Source of the DNA: Chloroflexota bacterium
Lineage (GTDB): Bacteria > Chloroflexota > Anaerolineae > Caldilineales > Caldilineaceae
DNA length: 21,749 nt
Assembly: GCA_003577005.1 (NCBI GenBank)
Contig: QEUW01000083.1
Location: 1-21,749, forward strand
Reading direction: 5' to 3'
Positions 1-6,973 of the stretch are shown here, in pieces. Within the stretch, counting starts at the first letter, position 1; every line of letters starts with the position of its first letter. The notes beneath the pieces were generated by a model. The model saw only the letters and a program-made list of their open reading frames with translations, did no database searches and had not been told where the DNA came from. A program made the position numbers and the translations under genes.

Positions 1-645
1 GTGCGCGGGCTGCGGGCGCTGGGGTTGCGCGGGGCCAACGTGACCGTGCCGCACAAGCAGGCAGTAATCCTGCATTTGGATCGCCTCTCACCTGCCGCGG
101 AGGCCATCGGCGCGGTCAATACGATCATTGTCGAAGCGGACGGTGCGCTGCTCGGCGACAACACCGATGCGCCCGGTTTTGTGGCCGACCTGCGCGACCA
201 TCGCGTCGATCCGGCAGGACGGCGTGTGTTGGTGTTGGGTGCGGGCGGGTCGGCGCGGGCGGTGGTCTATGGGCTGGCTGAGGCCGGCTGTGTTTCGGTC
301 GCCATCGCCAACCGCACCGTGGAGCGGGCGCGATCGCCACGCTGGCTGCCAGCGCAGACCTCATTGTCAACACCACCTCGCTGGGCATGACGCCCAATGT
401 GGAGACGACACCGTGGGATGAGGATGTGGCCTTGCGCAAAGATCAAGTAGTCTACGACCTGGTCTACAACCCGCCACAGACGCGCCTGCTGCGCAGGGCG
501 GCGGGTGACGGCGCTCAGACCATCGGTGGGTTGGGGATGCTCATCTGGCAGGGCGCGATTGCTTTTGAACGCTGGACGGGCCAACAGCCGCCGGTGGACA
601 CGATGCGGCGCGCAGCACTCGATGATCTGCGGGCGCGAGGTGTGC
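1..645 (+). pseudogene. aroE: shikimate dehydrogenase, 5'-truncated by window and frameshifted
   Basis: Shikimate dehydrogenase reduces 3-dehydroshikimate with NADPH in the cytoplasmic shikimate pathway. Frame 1 begins inside the gene, since about 60 N-terminal residues of a normal AroE lie outside the window. It carries the substrate motif GANVTVPHK (lysine of the catalytic Lys-Asp pair), the GDNTDAPGF block with the paired Asp, and the dinucleotide loop VLGAGGSARAV followed by NRTVERA. After about position 330 the homologous reading continues in frame 3: ADLIVNTTSLGM (from 354), VYDLVYNPPQT, then GGLGMLIWQGAIAFERWTG. Only about 8 codons separate NRTVERA from ADLIVNTT, where the family normally has about 35-40. 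The change therefore looks like an out-of-frame deletion of roughly 80 nt rather than a one-base slip. It could be a real inactivating lesion or an assembly error. The AroE-like part ends near 645 and runs on into a GNAT domain. Confidence 0.85.
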
Positions 646-1148
646 TGCCGCGACCCGCTCCGGATGCGACCGTTCAGGTGCGCTTGGCGACGCTCGCAGA
701 TGCCGAACTCATCTCAACTTTGAACGCCGATGTGCAGCAACTCCATGCTGACGCGCTGCCGCACATCTTCAAACCGCCGACCGATGAAAGCTGGCCGCCG
801 GCTGCTGTAGGCGAGTTGATCAAAAACTCTGACCATTACTTTTGGGTGGCAATATGTGACGGTGTACCGGCGGGCTACCTCTATGCTCAACAGCGCACCT
901 CTCCGGTAAGCCCATCCAAGTATGAACAGGATTTTTTGTATATTCACCATTTATCGGTCAAGCCATCATTTCAACAGCGTGGGTGCGGCGAGCGATTGGT
1001 GGCGGCAGCCAAAGCATTTGCTCAAGAGCAACAGTTACCAGAATTGATACTGGATACGTGGGCCTTCAATGAAAAGGCGCAGCGATTCTTTGCCCAGCAG
1101 GGCTTCGAGATTTTCAACTATCGGATGCGGCTTTCCACGACATCATAG
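387..1148 (+). CDS. AroE C-terminal remnant fused to GNAT-family N-acetyltransferase
   Basis: This open frame of 253 codons starts at an ATG inside aroE. Residues 1-80 are the shikimate dehydrogenase C-terminus (NADP-side helices, GGLGMLIWQGA). From about residue 95 there is a complete GNAT domain, beginning VRLATLADAELI. It contains YIHHLSVKPSFQQRGCGERL, which holds the beta4 strand and the acetyl-CoA pyrophosphate loop (Q-R-G-C-G), and FFAQQGFEIFNYRM at the C-terminal strand. GNAT enzymes transfer acetyl from acetyl-CoA to an amine; the acceptor here cannot be predicted. No stop codon and no good ribosome site separates the two domains: a GTG at 678 starts the GNAT fold but has no Shine-Dalgarno sequence. 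In an intact ancestor the product was probably an AroE-GNAT fusion. If aroE is truly dead, GNAT expression needs an internal start, with 387 as one option. GNAT identity is confident; the start and physiological substrate are not. Confidence 0.7.
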   Translation: MTPNVETTPWDEDVALRKDQVVYDLVYNPPQTRLLRRAAGDGAQTIGGLGMLIWQGAIAFERWTGQQPPVDTMRRAALDDLRARGVLPRPAPDATVQVRLATLADAELISTLNADVQQLHADALPHIFKPPTDESWPPAAVGELIKNSDHYFWVAICDGVPAGYLYAQQRTSPVSPSKYEQDFLYIHHLSVKPSFQQRGCGERLVAAAKAFAQEQQLPELILDTWAFNEKAQRFFAQQGFEIFNYRMRLSTTS

Positions 1149-1168
1149 GTGGAATCGCGAAAGTCAAC

Positions 1169-1174
1169 AGGAGG
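1169..1174 (+). promoter_or_regulatory. ribosome binding site for the phosphatase gene
   Basis: A perfect AGGAGG sits 5 nt before a GTG at 1180. It decides the start: the longer open frame from 1069 would run through the 3' end of the GNAT gene, and protein similarity begins only after 1180. Confidence 0.75.
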
Positions 1175-1179
1175 ACGCA

Positions 1180-1899
1180 GTGCATCATCCAGTTAACAAT
1201 CTCGTCTTTTCCAACCTGCTCAATGTGCGTGATCTCGGCGCCTACACAACACGAGAGGGGCAGCCATTACGCCAGCGCTCGCTGCTGCGCGCCGATGACC
1301 TGTGCCGGCTCACCGGTGACGGAGTACAAGCCTTGCTGGATTACGGCGTCCGCACAGTGATCGACCTGCGCTGGCCGGCGGACAGAGAAACGCACCCCAA
1401 TTTCTTCCACCAGAAGCCGGGCCTGGTCAACCACCTGCACATTTCCCTACTCGGAGCGACTCCCGACGCCTGGGTCGCAACTCGTCCACCCGGCCCAAAG
1501 GAGACGTTCAATTGTCGTGTGCTCGAATACGCCAGGGCTGAAACGTGCGCCGTGTTGCGGGCCATCGCAACGGCGCCAGCAGGGGGCGTACTCTTCCATT
1601 GCGTCTCCGGCAAAGACCGCACCGGTTTTGTGGCGGCGCTGCTTCTGGCGCTGGCCGATGTCAAACCGGCGGTGATTGCGCAGGATTACGGCCTTTCGAC
1701 AGAAAACCTGCGCGAGCCCTATCTGGCCGCCTTTCCCCGTGAGCGCGAAGCAACGCTCGAACGGGTTCGCTGCCCACCGGCCCAGATCGAGAATATGTTG
1801 GCCCACTTGGATGAACGTTATGGCGGCGTCACCGGCTATCTACACGAGATTGGCATGACAGGCCCGGAGATCCAAAAGCTCGAACAGCGGCTCCTTTAG
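1180..1899 (+). CDS. tyrosine-protein phosphatase (Cys-based, DSP/PTP-like)
   Basis: A 239-residue cytoplasmic protein of the bacterial tyrosine/dual-specificity phosphatase family (Y_phosphatase3-like). These enzymes hydrolyse phosphotyrosine or phosphoinositides through a cysteinyl-phosphate intermediate. The signature loop HCVSGKDRTG lies at residues 140-149, giving nucleophile Cys141 and phosphate-binding Arg147 (HC-x5-R). The N-terminus has the family pattern NLLNVRDLGAY followed by LLRADDLCRLT, and GVRTVIDLRWPADRE forms the strand-loop before the active site. The GTG start is supported by an AGGAGG 5 nt upstream, and the length is normal for the family. The gene lies 31 nt after the GNAT gene and 74 nt before pheS on the same strand, so co-transcription is possible. 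The substrate is unknown. Confidence 0.85.
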   Translation: MHHPVNNLVFSNLLNVRDLGAYTTREGQPLRQRSLLRADDLCRLTGDGVQALLDYGVRTVIDLRWPADRETHPNFFHQKPGLVNHLHISLLGATPDAWVATRPPGPKETFNCRVLEYARAETCAVLRAIATAPAGGVLFHCVSGKDRTGFVAALLLALADVKPAVIAQDYGLSTENLREPYLAAFPREREATLERVRCPPAQIENMLAHLDERYGGVTGYLHEIGMTGPEIQKLEQRLL

Positions 1900-1973
1900 G
1901 ATGGAATGGATGAGATTCGACGCACCTGCCTGACTCAAACAAGTGGTGCGAGTGTACGAGTCGAGGAAACATC

Positions 1974-3545
1974 ATGACAACAACCCGGAACCCCGTCCTC
2001 AGCCCGCATGAAGCAGCGGTGCTGTTGGCTTTTGCGGATGAGGGCGCCGAACTGACGCTGGAGCAGATCGCTGACCAGAGCGGGCTCGACCTGGCCCAGG
2101 CGCGCTCGGCCGTGGAGCGCCTCCGGCTGCGCGAGGCGGTTGCGCCGACCGGCGAGCGAGTCGAGACGACGGTGGCGCTCACTCCGTTTGGCGAAGCGTG
2201 CGCCCACCATCTCCTCCCCGAACTGCGCCTCTGGCATGTAGTGGCCGAACGAGGAGCTGTGCCGGTCCAGGAGATCCAGCGCCGGGAAGACCTGCCCCCC
2301 AGCGAGGCCGGCGCCGCCTTTGGCGCGCTCAAGACGCAGGGCCACTTTGTGCTCGACCAGGGACAGGTGCGGCTGGCGCAAGCTGCCGATGACCGCGGCC
2401 TGCGCGCCCGCCAACAGTTGGTCGAGCGGGTTCACCAGGCAGGCGCCATGCGGCTTGACGATCTTTCGGTCCAGGAACAGGAGTGGCTGCGCGACCGGCG
2501 GCTGCGCGACCTCTTCCGCCTGCGCGAGACAAAGGTGCGCAGCTATGCGCTGACCGCCACGGGGCAGGCGCTCCGCCAACAGGCGACTGCGATTGCCGAT
2601 GAGATCGGCCCGCTTACCCCCGCTCTGTTACGCGACGGCAGCTGGCGCGGCAAGCGCTTCCGCCGCTACAACATTGGTCTGCCACCCAGGTTGGTGGCAG
2701 GCGCACGCAATCCCTACCGGCGCTTTCTCGACAAGCTCAAACAGACCTTGCTGGCGCTGGGCTTTGAAGAGATACGCGGCTCGTTGGTCGAGAACGAGTT
2801 CTGGAACATGGATGCGCTCTTTATGCCCCAGTTTCACCCGGCGCGTGATATTCACGATGTCTATTTTGTGGCCGAGCCGGTCCAGGCCCAGGAGATCGGA
2901 GAGCCATGGCTTATCAATGTGGCTGCTGTCCACGAAGGCAAAGGCGACTATGGCTCGCGCGGCTGGGGCTATTTGTTCAACCGCGAGCGCGCCCACCAGC
3001 TGATTCTTCGCAGCCAGGGGACGGCGCTTTCGGCCCGCAAACTGGCGCAGGAGCCCAAGATTCCCGGCAAATATTTCTCTATCGCTCGCTGCTTTCGCTA
3101 CGACAGCGTGGATGCCACCCACGCCCCCGATTTCTACCAGATTGAGGGCATCGTGCTCTCCGAAGAGATCACATTGCGCCATTTGCTCGGCATTCTGACC
3201 CTCTTTGCCCGTGAAGTGGCCCAGGCGGATAAGGTGAAAGCTACGCCAGGCTACTATCCCTACACCGAACCTTCGGTCGAAATGGCGATGAAACACCCGG
3301 TCTTGGGCTGGGTCGAGCTGGGCGGGGCTGGCATCTTTCGTCCAGAAGTGACCCGGCCACTGGGTATCGATGTGCCGGTTATCGCCTGGGGTCTTGGTCT
3401 CGACCGCATGGCGATGGTCGCCCTGGGTGTCAACGATATCCGCCACCTGTTTACCAACAATCTGTCCAACGGCCTGGCCGACATGCGGGAATTTCACACA
3501 GTTTCCTCAAATCTTTCTAAATCTCCTCAAGGCTCTGGAGATTGA
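1974..3545 (+). CDS. pheS: phenylalanine--tRNA ligase alpha subunit, archaeal type
   Basis: Catalytic subunit of the alpha2-beta2 PheRS that charges tRNA-Phe. At 523 residues it is longer than ordinary bacterial PheS (about 340). Residues 1-200 resemble the winged-helix modules of archaeal/eukaryotic alpha subunits (for example LTLEQIADQSGLDLAQARSA). The class II catalytic core follows from about 225: YNIGLPPRLV, the segment FWNMDALFMPQFHPARD, motif 2 around RCFRYDSVDATHAPDFYQIEG split across 370-390, and motif 3 WGLGLDRMAM. ATG at 1974 is preceded by GAGGAAAC. The last 15 or so residues (serine-rich, ending QGSGD) are encoded by an AAATCTYC-type repeat tract and look like an acquired tail. 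The gene is 38 nt from pheT, with an inverted repeat spanning the junction. Confidence 0.93.
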   Translation: MTTTRNPVLSPHEAAVLLAFADEGAELTLEQIADQSGLDLAQARSAVERLRLREAVAPTGERVETTVALTPFGEACAHHLLPELRLWHVVAERGAVPVQEIQRREDLPPSEAGAAFGALKTQGHFVLDQGQVRLAQAADDRGLRARQQLVERVHQAGAMRLDDLSVQEQEWLRDRRLRDLFRLRETKVRSYALTATGQALRQQATAIADEIGPLTPALLRDGSWRGKRFRRYNIGLPPRLVAGARNPYRRFLDKLKQTLLALGFEEIRGSLVENEFWNMDALFMPQFHPARDIHDVYFVAEPVQAQEIGEPWLINVAAVHEGKGDYGSRGWGYLFNRERAHQLILRSQGTALSARKLAQEPKIPGKYFSIARCFRYDSVDATHAPDFYQIEGIVLSEEITLRHLLGILTLFAREVAQADKVKATPGYYPYTEPSVEMAMKHPVLGWVELGGAGIFRPEVTRPLGIDVPVIAWGLGLDRMAMVALGVNDIRHLFTNNLSNGLADMREFHTVSSNLSKSPQGSGD

Positions 3546-3579
3546 AGAGATTTGGGGATTTGTAGAGATTTAGGGGAAA
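3502..3579 (+). repeat. imperfect inverted repeat across pheS stop and pheT ribosome site
   Basis: The left arm (3502-3526, TTTCCTCAAATC... type) is nearly the reverse complement of the right arm (3554-3579, ending TTTAGGGGAAA). About 19 of 26 aligned positions match with one gap, and several mismatches become G-U pairs in RNA. A smaller nested hairpin, AATCTCC (3520-3526) with GGAGATT (3537-3543), covers the pheS stop. The arms are themselves made of AAATCTYC/GAGATTTG units, so this is a degenerate minisatellite in inverted arrangement. The right arm includes the pheT Shine-Dalgarno AGGGG (3572-3576), so folding would hide it until ribosomes finish pheS. Confidence 0.6.
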
Positions 3580-3583
3580 TACA

Positions 3584-5401
3584 ATGCCAACTATCACCGT
3601 CTCGCGACAAGATCTCTACCAGCTCGCCGGTCTGCCGCCCACCTATTCACTCGCCGAGTTGGATGATGCGCTGGCTCTGGTCAAGGGTGAGCTTGGTTCG
3701 CGCACCTACGAGGGTCTCAGCCTGCGTACAGCTGACGGCGATTGGATCGACGACGACCAGGATTTCAGGCTGCGCATCGAGCTGAAAGATACCAACCGCC
3801 CCGATCTGTGGAGCGTCGAGGGGATCGCACGCCAACTGCGCGACCATCGCCGCGGCTACGGCCAGGCGTACGACTGTTTTCGTGCGCAATCAACCGACTT
3901 GACCCTAGAGGTTGACCCGGCGCTAAAGCCGATCCGGCCCTTTGCGGGCGGGTTTCTGGCCTACGGCGGCGTGGTCGGCGAAGAGAGCCTGCGCGCCTTT
4001 ATCGAGACGCAGGAGACGCTCACCCGCAATTTTGGCCGCAAGCGCAGCACCTTTTCTATGGGTGTATACGACGGCGAGCATATTGTCTTTCCTGTTCAGT
4101 TCCGGGCGGTGGGCCGGCATGAGCTCCGTTTCGAGCCGCTGCCACCGTCCAGCGAGCCAGCTGACTGGCCGCCCGGCGCCGAGATGACACCGCAGGAGAT
4201 TCTGGAACGCCACCCCACCGGGCGAGAATACGCCGGCATTCTCGCCGGGCATGATCGGGTGCCCCTGCTTACCGATGCCACGGGCGCTGTGCTGGCTTTG
4301 ATCCCCGTGATCAACAGCGCCGGTTTGGGGCGCGTGACACCCGGCATGACCACGCTCTTTGTCGACGTAACGGGTGTGGAGCAGGATCACTGTCTGCTCG
4401 CCCTCAACATCCTGGCGACCAATCTGGCCGACCGCGGCTGGACGATCCGCCGGGTGGCGACCGTATATCCATATGATACGCCGCGCGGTCGCAGTGTAAC
4501 CGTTCCGCATCCTATGCCGATCACACAGCGCGCACCCGCCAACGAGTTCTCACGGCTGTTGGGTGAACCCCTTGTTGCAACCGACATTGCCAGCAAACTG
4601 ACAGCTTACGGGGTGGACACACGCGTGGACAAAGAGGAGATTGTGGCGACCATCCCCAGTTACCGGCAAGATTATCTCCACGCCGTCGATGTGGTCGAGG
4701 ACTACGCCATCAGTCGCGGCTATGACGCTATCGCGGCGAGCATGGAGCAAGAGTTCACCGTCGGCCGCCTTGACCCGCTGACCGAGTTCGAGGACCTGGT
4801 GCGCGACTTGATGATCGGCTTTGGCTTTGAGGAGGCGATCTGCAACATTTTGACTGATAGCTCCTCTCTACGCCACTACATGGAAATCGACGAACCCGGC
4901 GCGCCACCGTTTCATGGTGGGCCAACGGTGCGCATCGCCAATGTGATGAGCCAGAGCTATGCCCATCTGCGCGACTGGATTATCCCATCGCTGCTTGAGA
5001 TCGAGGCCCATTCCGCCGGCGCGCTCTATCCGCACCGGGTCTTTGAGGTGGGCGAGGTGGCGGTGTTTGACCCCCAGGCCAATCTTGGCTCGCGGACCGA
5101 GTCGCGGCTGGCCGCCATCGTCGCTGCGGACGATGCGTCGTTTGATAGCGCGCAAGCCCCCCTTTATGCGTTGCTGGGCGCGCTAGATATTGCTTTTCGG
5201 GTGACACACTGGCCCCATCCGTCGTTTATCGAAGGCCGGTGCGCCCTGGTGACAGCAGATCGGTCAGGCGAAGGAGCGATGCCACTGGGTTTTTTGGGTG
5301 AACTGTCGCCGCAAGTGTTGACCAACTGGGGCGCCCGGACACCCATCGCCGCGCTCGAACTCTCGCTGGATGCGCTCTTGGCTGTGCATGTAGGTAAATA
5401 G
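3584..5401 (+). CDS. pheT: phenylalanine--tRNA ligase beta subunit, archaeal type
   Basis: Beta subunit of PheRS (605 residues); it supports the alpha catalytic core and carries the editing domain against Tyr-tRNA-Phe. Bacterial PheT is near 800 residues and starts with an OB-fold tRNA-binding domain. Here the N-terminus is the short archaeal/eukaryotic form (TITVSRQDLYQLAGL, then IELKDTNRPDLWSVEGIARQ). The B3/B4 editing region follows (GGFLAYGGVVGEESLRAFI, then ETQETLTRNFGRKRSTFSMG). B5 (LVATDIASKLTAYGVDTRVD, IPSYRQDYLHAVDVVEDYA) and the pseudo-catalytic core (FGFEEAICNILTDSS to the end) follow. The ATG has AGGGG 7 nt upstream. The stop codon lies in the first unit of an 8-nt tandem repeat. 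It forms an operon with pheS. Confidence 0.93.
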   Translation: MPTITVSRQDLYQLAGLPPTYSLAELDDALALVKGELGSRTYEGLSLRTADGDWIDDDQDFRLRIELKDTNRPDLWSVEGIARQLRDHRRGYGQAYDCFRAQSTDLTLEVDPALKPIRPFAGGFLAYGGVVGEESLRAFIETQETLTRNFGRKRSTFSMGVYDGEHIVFPVQFRAVGRHELRFEPLPPSSEPADWPPGAEMTPQEILERHPTGREYAGILAGHDRVPLLTDATGAVLALIPVINSAGLGRVTPGMTTLFVDVTGVEQDHCLLALNILATNLADRGWTIRRVATVYPYDTPRGRSVTVPHPMPITQRAPANEFSRLLGEPLVATDIASKLTAYGVDTRVDKEEIVATIPSYRQDYLHAVDVVEDYAISRGYDAIAASMEQEFTVGRLDPLTEFEDLVRDLMIGFGFEEAICNILTDSSSLRHYMEIDEPGAPPFHGGPTVRIANVMSQSYAHLRDWIIPSLLEIEAHSAGALYPHRVFEVGEVAVFDPQANLGSRTESRLAAIVAADDASFDSAQAPLYALLGALDIAFRVTHWPHPSFIEGRCALVTADRSGEGAMPLGFLGELSPQVLTNWGARTPIAALELSLDALLAVHVGK

Positions 5402-5431
5402 GTAAACAGGGGAACAGGTAAATAGGTTACC
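5392..5431 (+). repeat. 8-nt tandem repeat (5 units) overlapping the pheT stop codon
   Basis: Five consecutive octamers: AGGTAAAT, AGGTAAAC, AGGGGAAC, AGGTAAAT, AGGTTACC. The first and fourth are identical, and the pheT stop TAG is formed at the border of units 1 and 2. This is a minisatellite/short tandem repeat; no gene is attached to it. Confidence 0.85.
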
Positions 5432-5616
5432 CCGCCCTTTTCCCCGGAACATGAATGGTACGGGGTCACAGTCCGACCTCCGGGAGGTGACCATAAAGAG
5501 TCTGGCCGACGAAGCTGATTCGGGTCACGGGAGCCCATTGGGCGCGGAGGTCTTGCCGGCAGCCACTCTCGTTGTAGCACTAAGCACCAATCGCCCCCCC
5601 ATGTTATACTTTTCTC
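5432..5616. other. non-coding gap before the Uma2-like gene, with a small palindromic element
   Basis: No gene is supported here. The perfect palindrome ACCTCC-G-GGAGGT lies at 5476-5488. GGTCAC (5464-5469) can alternatively pair with GTGACC (5487-5492), so two mutually exclusive hairpins are possible. A TATACT box at 5605-5610 has no good -35 partner at 16-18 nt and would place the start of transcription on the ribosome site, so I do not call it a promoter. Confidence 0.4.
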
Positions 5617-5623
5617 AGGGAGG
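5617..5623 (+). promoter_or_regulatory. ribosome binding site deciding the Uma2-like start
   Basis: AGGGAGG (5617-5623) is 7 nt from the ATG at 5631 but only 1 nt from the ATG at 5625. The spacing favours 5631. Upstream starts in the same frame (5451, 5601) have no ribosome site. Confidence 0.6.
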
Positions 5624-5630
5624 TATGACC

Positions 5631-6188
5631 ATGATCACAAAAACAAAGGACGAGGCAACCATTGCGGATCTCTACCGGGTTCCCGAACACGGAAAAGCCG
5701 AAATCGTCGACGGAAAACTGGTGCGTATGAGCCCTACCGGAGGTAAGCCGGGGCGAGCGGCGCTCAAAATTGTAATGAGTCTGATGCAACATGAGGATGA
5801 GCACGGTGGCGGCTACGCTATCGGCGACAACGTTGGTTTTATCGTCAATTTGCCCAACCGCAAATCCTTCAGCCCGGATGCAGCCTGGTACGTGGGTGAT
5901 GTCGATACGATGGAATTTTTGCAAGGCGCGCCGACTTTCGCCGTCGAAGTGCGCAGCGAAGGTGACTATGGGCCACGAGCCGAGCGCGCTATTGCCCGCA
6001 AGATCGATGACTATTTCGCCGCCGGCACACTTGTGGTATGGGATGTCGATCTGCTCGGCGAAGATGTCATCAAAGTCTACCGGGCAATCGACCCGGAGCA
6101 CCCGGCCATCTACCGCCAGGGCGACCTGGCCGAGGCCGAGCCGGCGGTGCCCGGCTGGCGTATGCCCGTGGATGATCTGTTCAGGTGA
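5631..6188 (+). CDS. Uma2 family (DUF820) putative restriction endonuclease-like protein
   Basis: A 185-residue protein of the Uma2/DUF820 family, which has a PD-(D/E)xK nuclease fold. The family is widespread in cyanobacteria and Chloroflexota, and its cellular role is poorly established. Visible family landmarks are AEIVDGKLVRMSPTGG near residues 23-38 (the E-x-x-x-G-x-L/I-x-x-M/P block), FSPDAAWYVG with the conserved Asp, and FAVEVRSEGDYG with the EV motif. KIDDYFAAGTLVVWDVDL holds the helix-strand near the C-terminus (K-x2-x-Y-x3-G-x3-x-W). The length is typical. It stands alone, 229 nt after pheT and 50 nt before the HAD gene, with no methyltransferase partner, so a classical restriction role is not indicated. 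Confidence 0.85.
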   Translation: MITKTKDEATIADLYRVPEHGKAEIVDGKLVRMSPTGGKPGRAALKIVMSLMQHEDEHGGGYAIGDNVGFIVNLPNRKSFSPDAAWYVGDVDTMEFLQGAPTFAVEVRSEGDYGPRAERAIARKIDDYFAAGTLVVWDVDLLGEDVIKVYRAIDPEHPAIYRQGDLAEAEPAVPGWRMPVDDLFR

Positions 6189-6238
6189 AAGAGAGTTTTA
6201 TAGTGAGGATTCTTGCCGTGATTCAGTGAGCAAAGCTG

Positions 6239-6925
6239 ATGATTCAAGCGGTTTTGTTCGATCTGGATGGCACGTTGTTTGATCGAACCACATCGGTGGC
6301 GGCCGGTGTGCAACGGCAATATGCGCGTTTTACACAGGCTCTACAAGGAACGCCACAAGCGGCTTATCAGGAACGCTTTCTGGTGTTGGATGATCGCGGC
6401 TATGTCAACAAGCGTGTCGTTTATCAGCAGTTAGCCGAAGAGTTTGGCTGGCCGCCGGCGCTGGCCCAAACCCTGTGCGATGACTATTATGCGCACTATC
6501 ATGACGAGTGCATCGGTTTCTCTGGCCTAAGGCAGATGCTTGCGGGTCTCCGGGCATTGGAGATGAAACTCGGCCTGGTCACCAATGGTTGGGAACAGAT
6601 TCAGCGTGGTGTGATCCAGGCGTTGGAAATTGAACCATTCTTTGACGTGATCCTCATCTCGGAAACTGAAGGTGTGCGCAAACCGGATGCGCATATCTTC
6701 AACCGGGCGCTTGATCGACTGCACATTGACGCTGCTCATGCTTTGTTCGTGGGTGATCACCCCGTGAACGATATCGATGGCGCACAGCAGGTCGGCATGC
6801 GTACGGTCTGGATGCGCGACGCACACTGGGGCGACTGTCCCCATGCGGATTGGCGCATTGAAAGCTTGTCCGAACTGGCTGCACTCTGTGCTTCGCTCCG
6901 CGCCCAGACCAAAAGCAAACGATAG
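6239..6925 (+). CDS. HAD-superfamily hydrolase, subfamily IA
   Basis: A 228-residue cytoplasmic phosphatase-type HAD protein. Motif I is FDLDGTLFD, with nucleophile Asp8 and acid/base Asp10. Motif II is the threonine in LVTNGWEQI, motif III the lysine in GVRKPDAHIF, and motif IV the acidic pair in VGDHPVNDIDGA. An alpha-helical cap sits between motifs I and II (class C1 cap), giving the phosphoglycolate phosphatase/YjjG-like arrangement. Likely substrates are small sugar phosphates, nucleotides or phosphoglycolate; the sequence alone does not choose. The ATG at 6239 lacks a strong ribosome site but is the only start that precedes motif I. The gene is 48 nt ahead of trpB and could be co-transcribed with it. 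Confidence 0.88.
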   Translation: MIQAVLFDLDGTLFDRTTSVAAGVQRQYARFTQALQGTPQAAYQERFLVLDDRGYVNKRVVYQQLAEEFGWPPALAQTLCDDYYAHYHDECIGFSGLRQMLAGLRALEMKLGLVTNGWEQIQRGVIQALEIEPFFDVILISETEGVRKPDAHIFNRALDRLHIDAAHALFVGDHPVNDIDGAQQVGMRTVWMRDAHWGDCPHADWRIESLSELAALCASLRAQTKSKR

Positions 6926-6973
6926 CAAACCTTGATTTTGTCGCAATAAGTCAACTCAAAAGGAAAATCACAT

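Noticed and set aside
1900..1973. T-box or other Phe-responsive leader before pheS
   Set aside because: The 74-nt gap has no T-box sequence, no terminator and no Phe-rich leader peptide.
2628..3497. 289-codon minus-strand open frame opposite pheS
   Set aside because: Antisense shadow of a highly conserved synthetase gene in GC-rich DNA, with no recognisable protein.
5451..5630. N-terminal extension of the Uma2-like protein
   Set aside because: The extra 60 codons have no similarity and cover the palindromic leader; the only ribosome site is at 5617-5623.
5432..5630. tRNA-like segment around GATTCGGGTCACGGGAGCCC
   Set aside because: It cannot be folded into a cloverleaf with acceptor, anticodon and T arms at the right distances.
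6926..6973. Trp attenuator or TRAP-type leader before trpB
   Set aside because: 48 nt with no repeated GAG/TAG triplets, no hairpin and no Trp-rich leader peptide.
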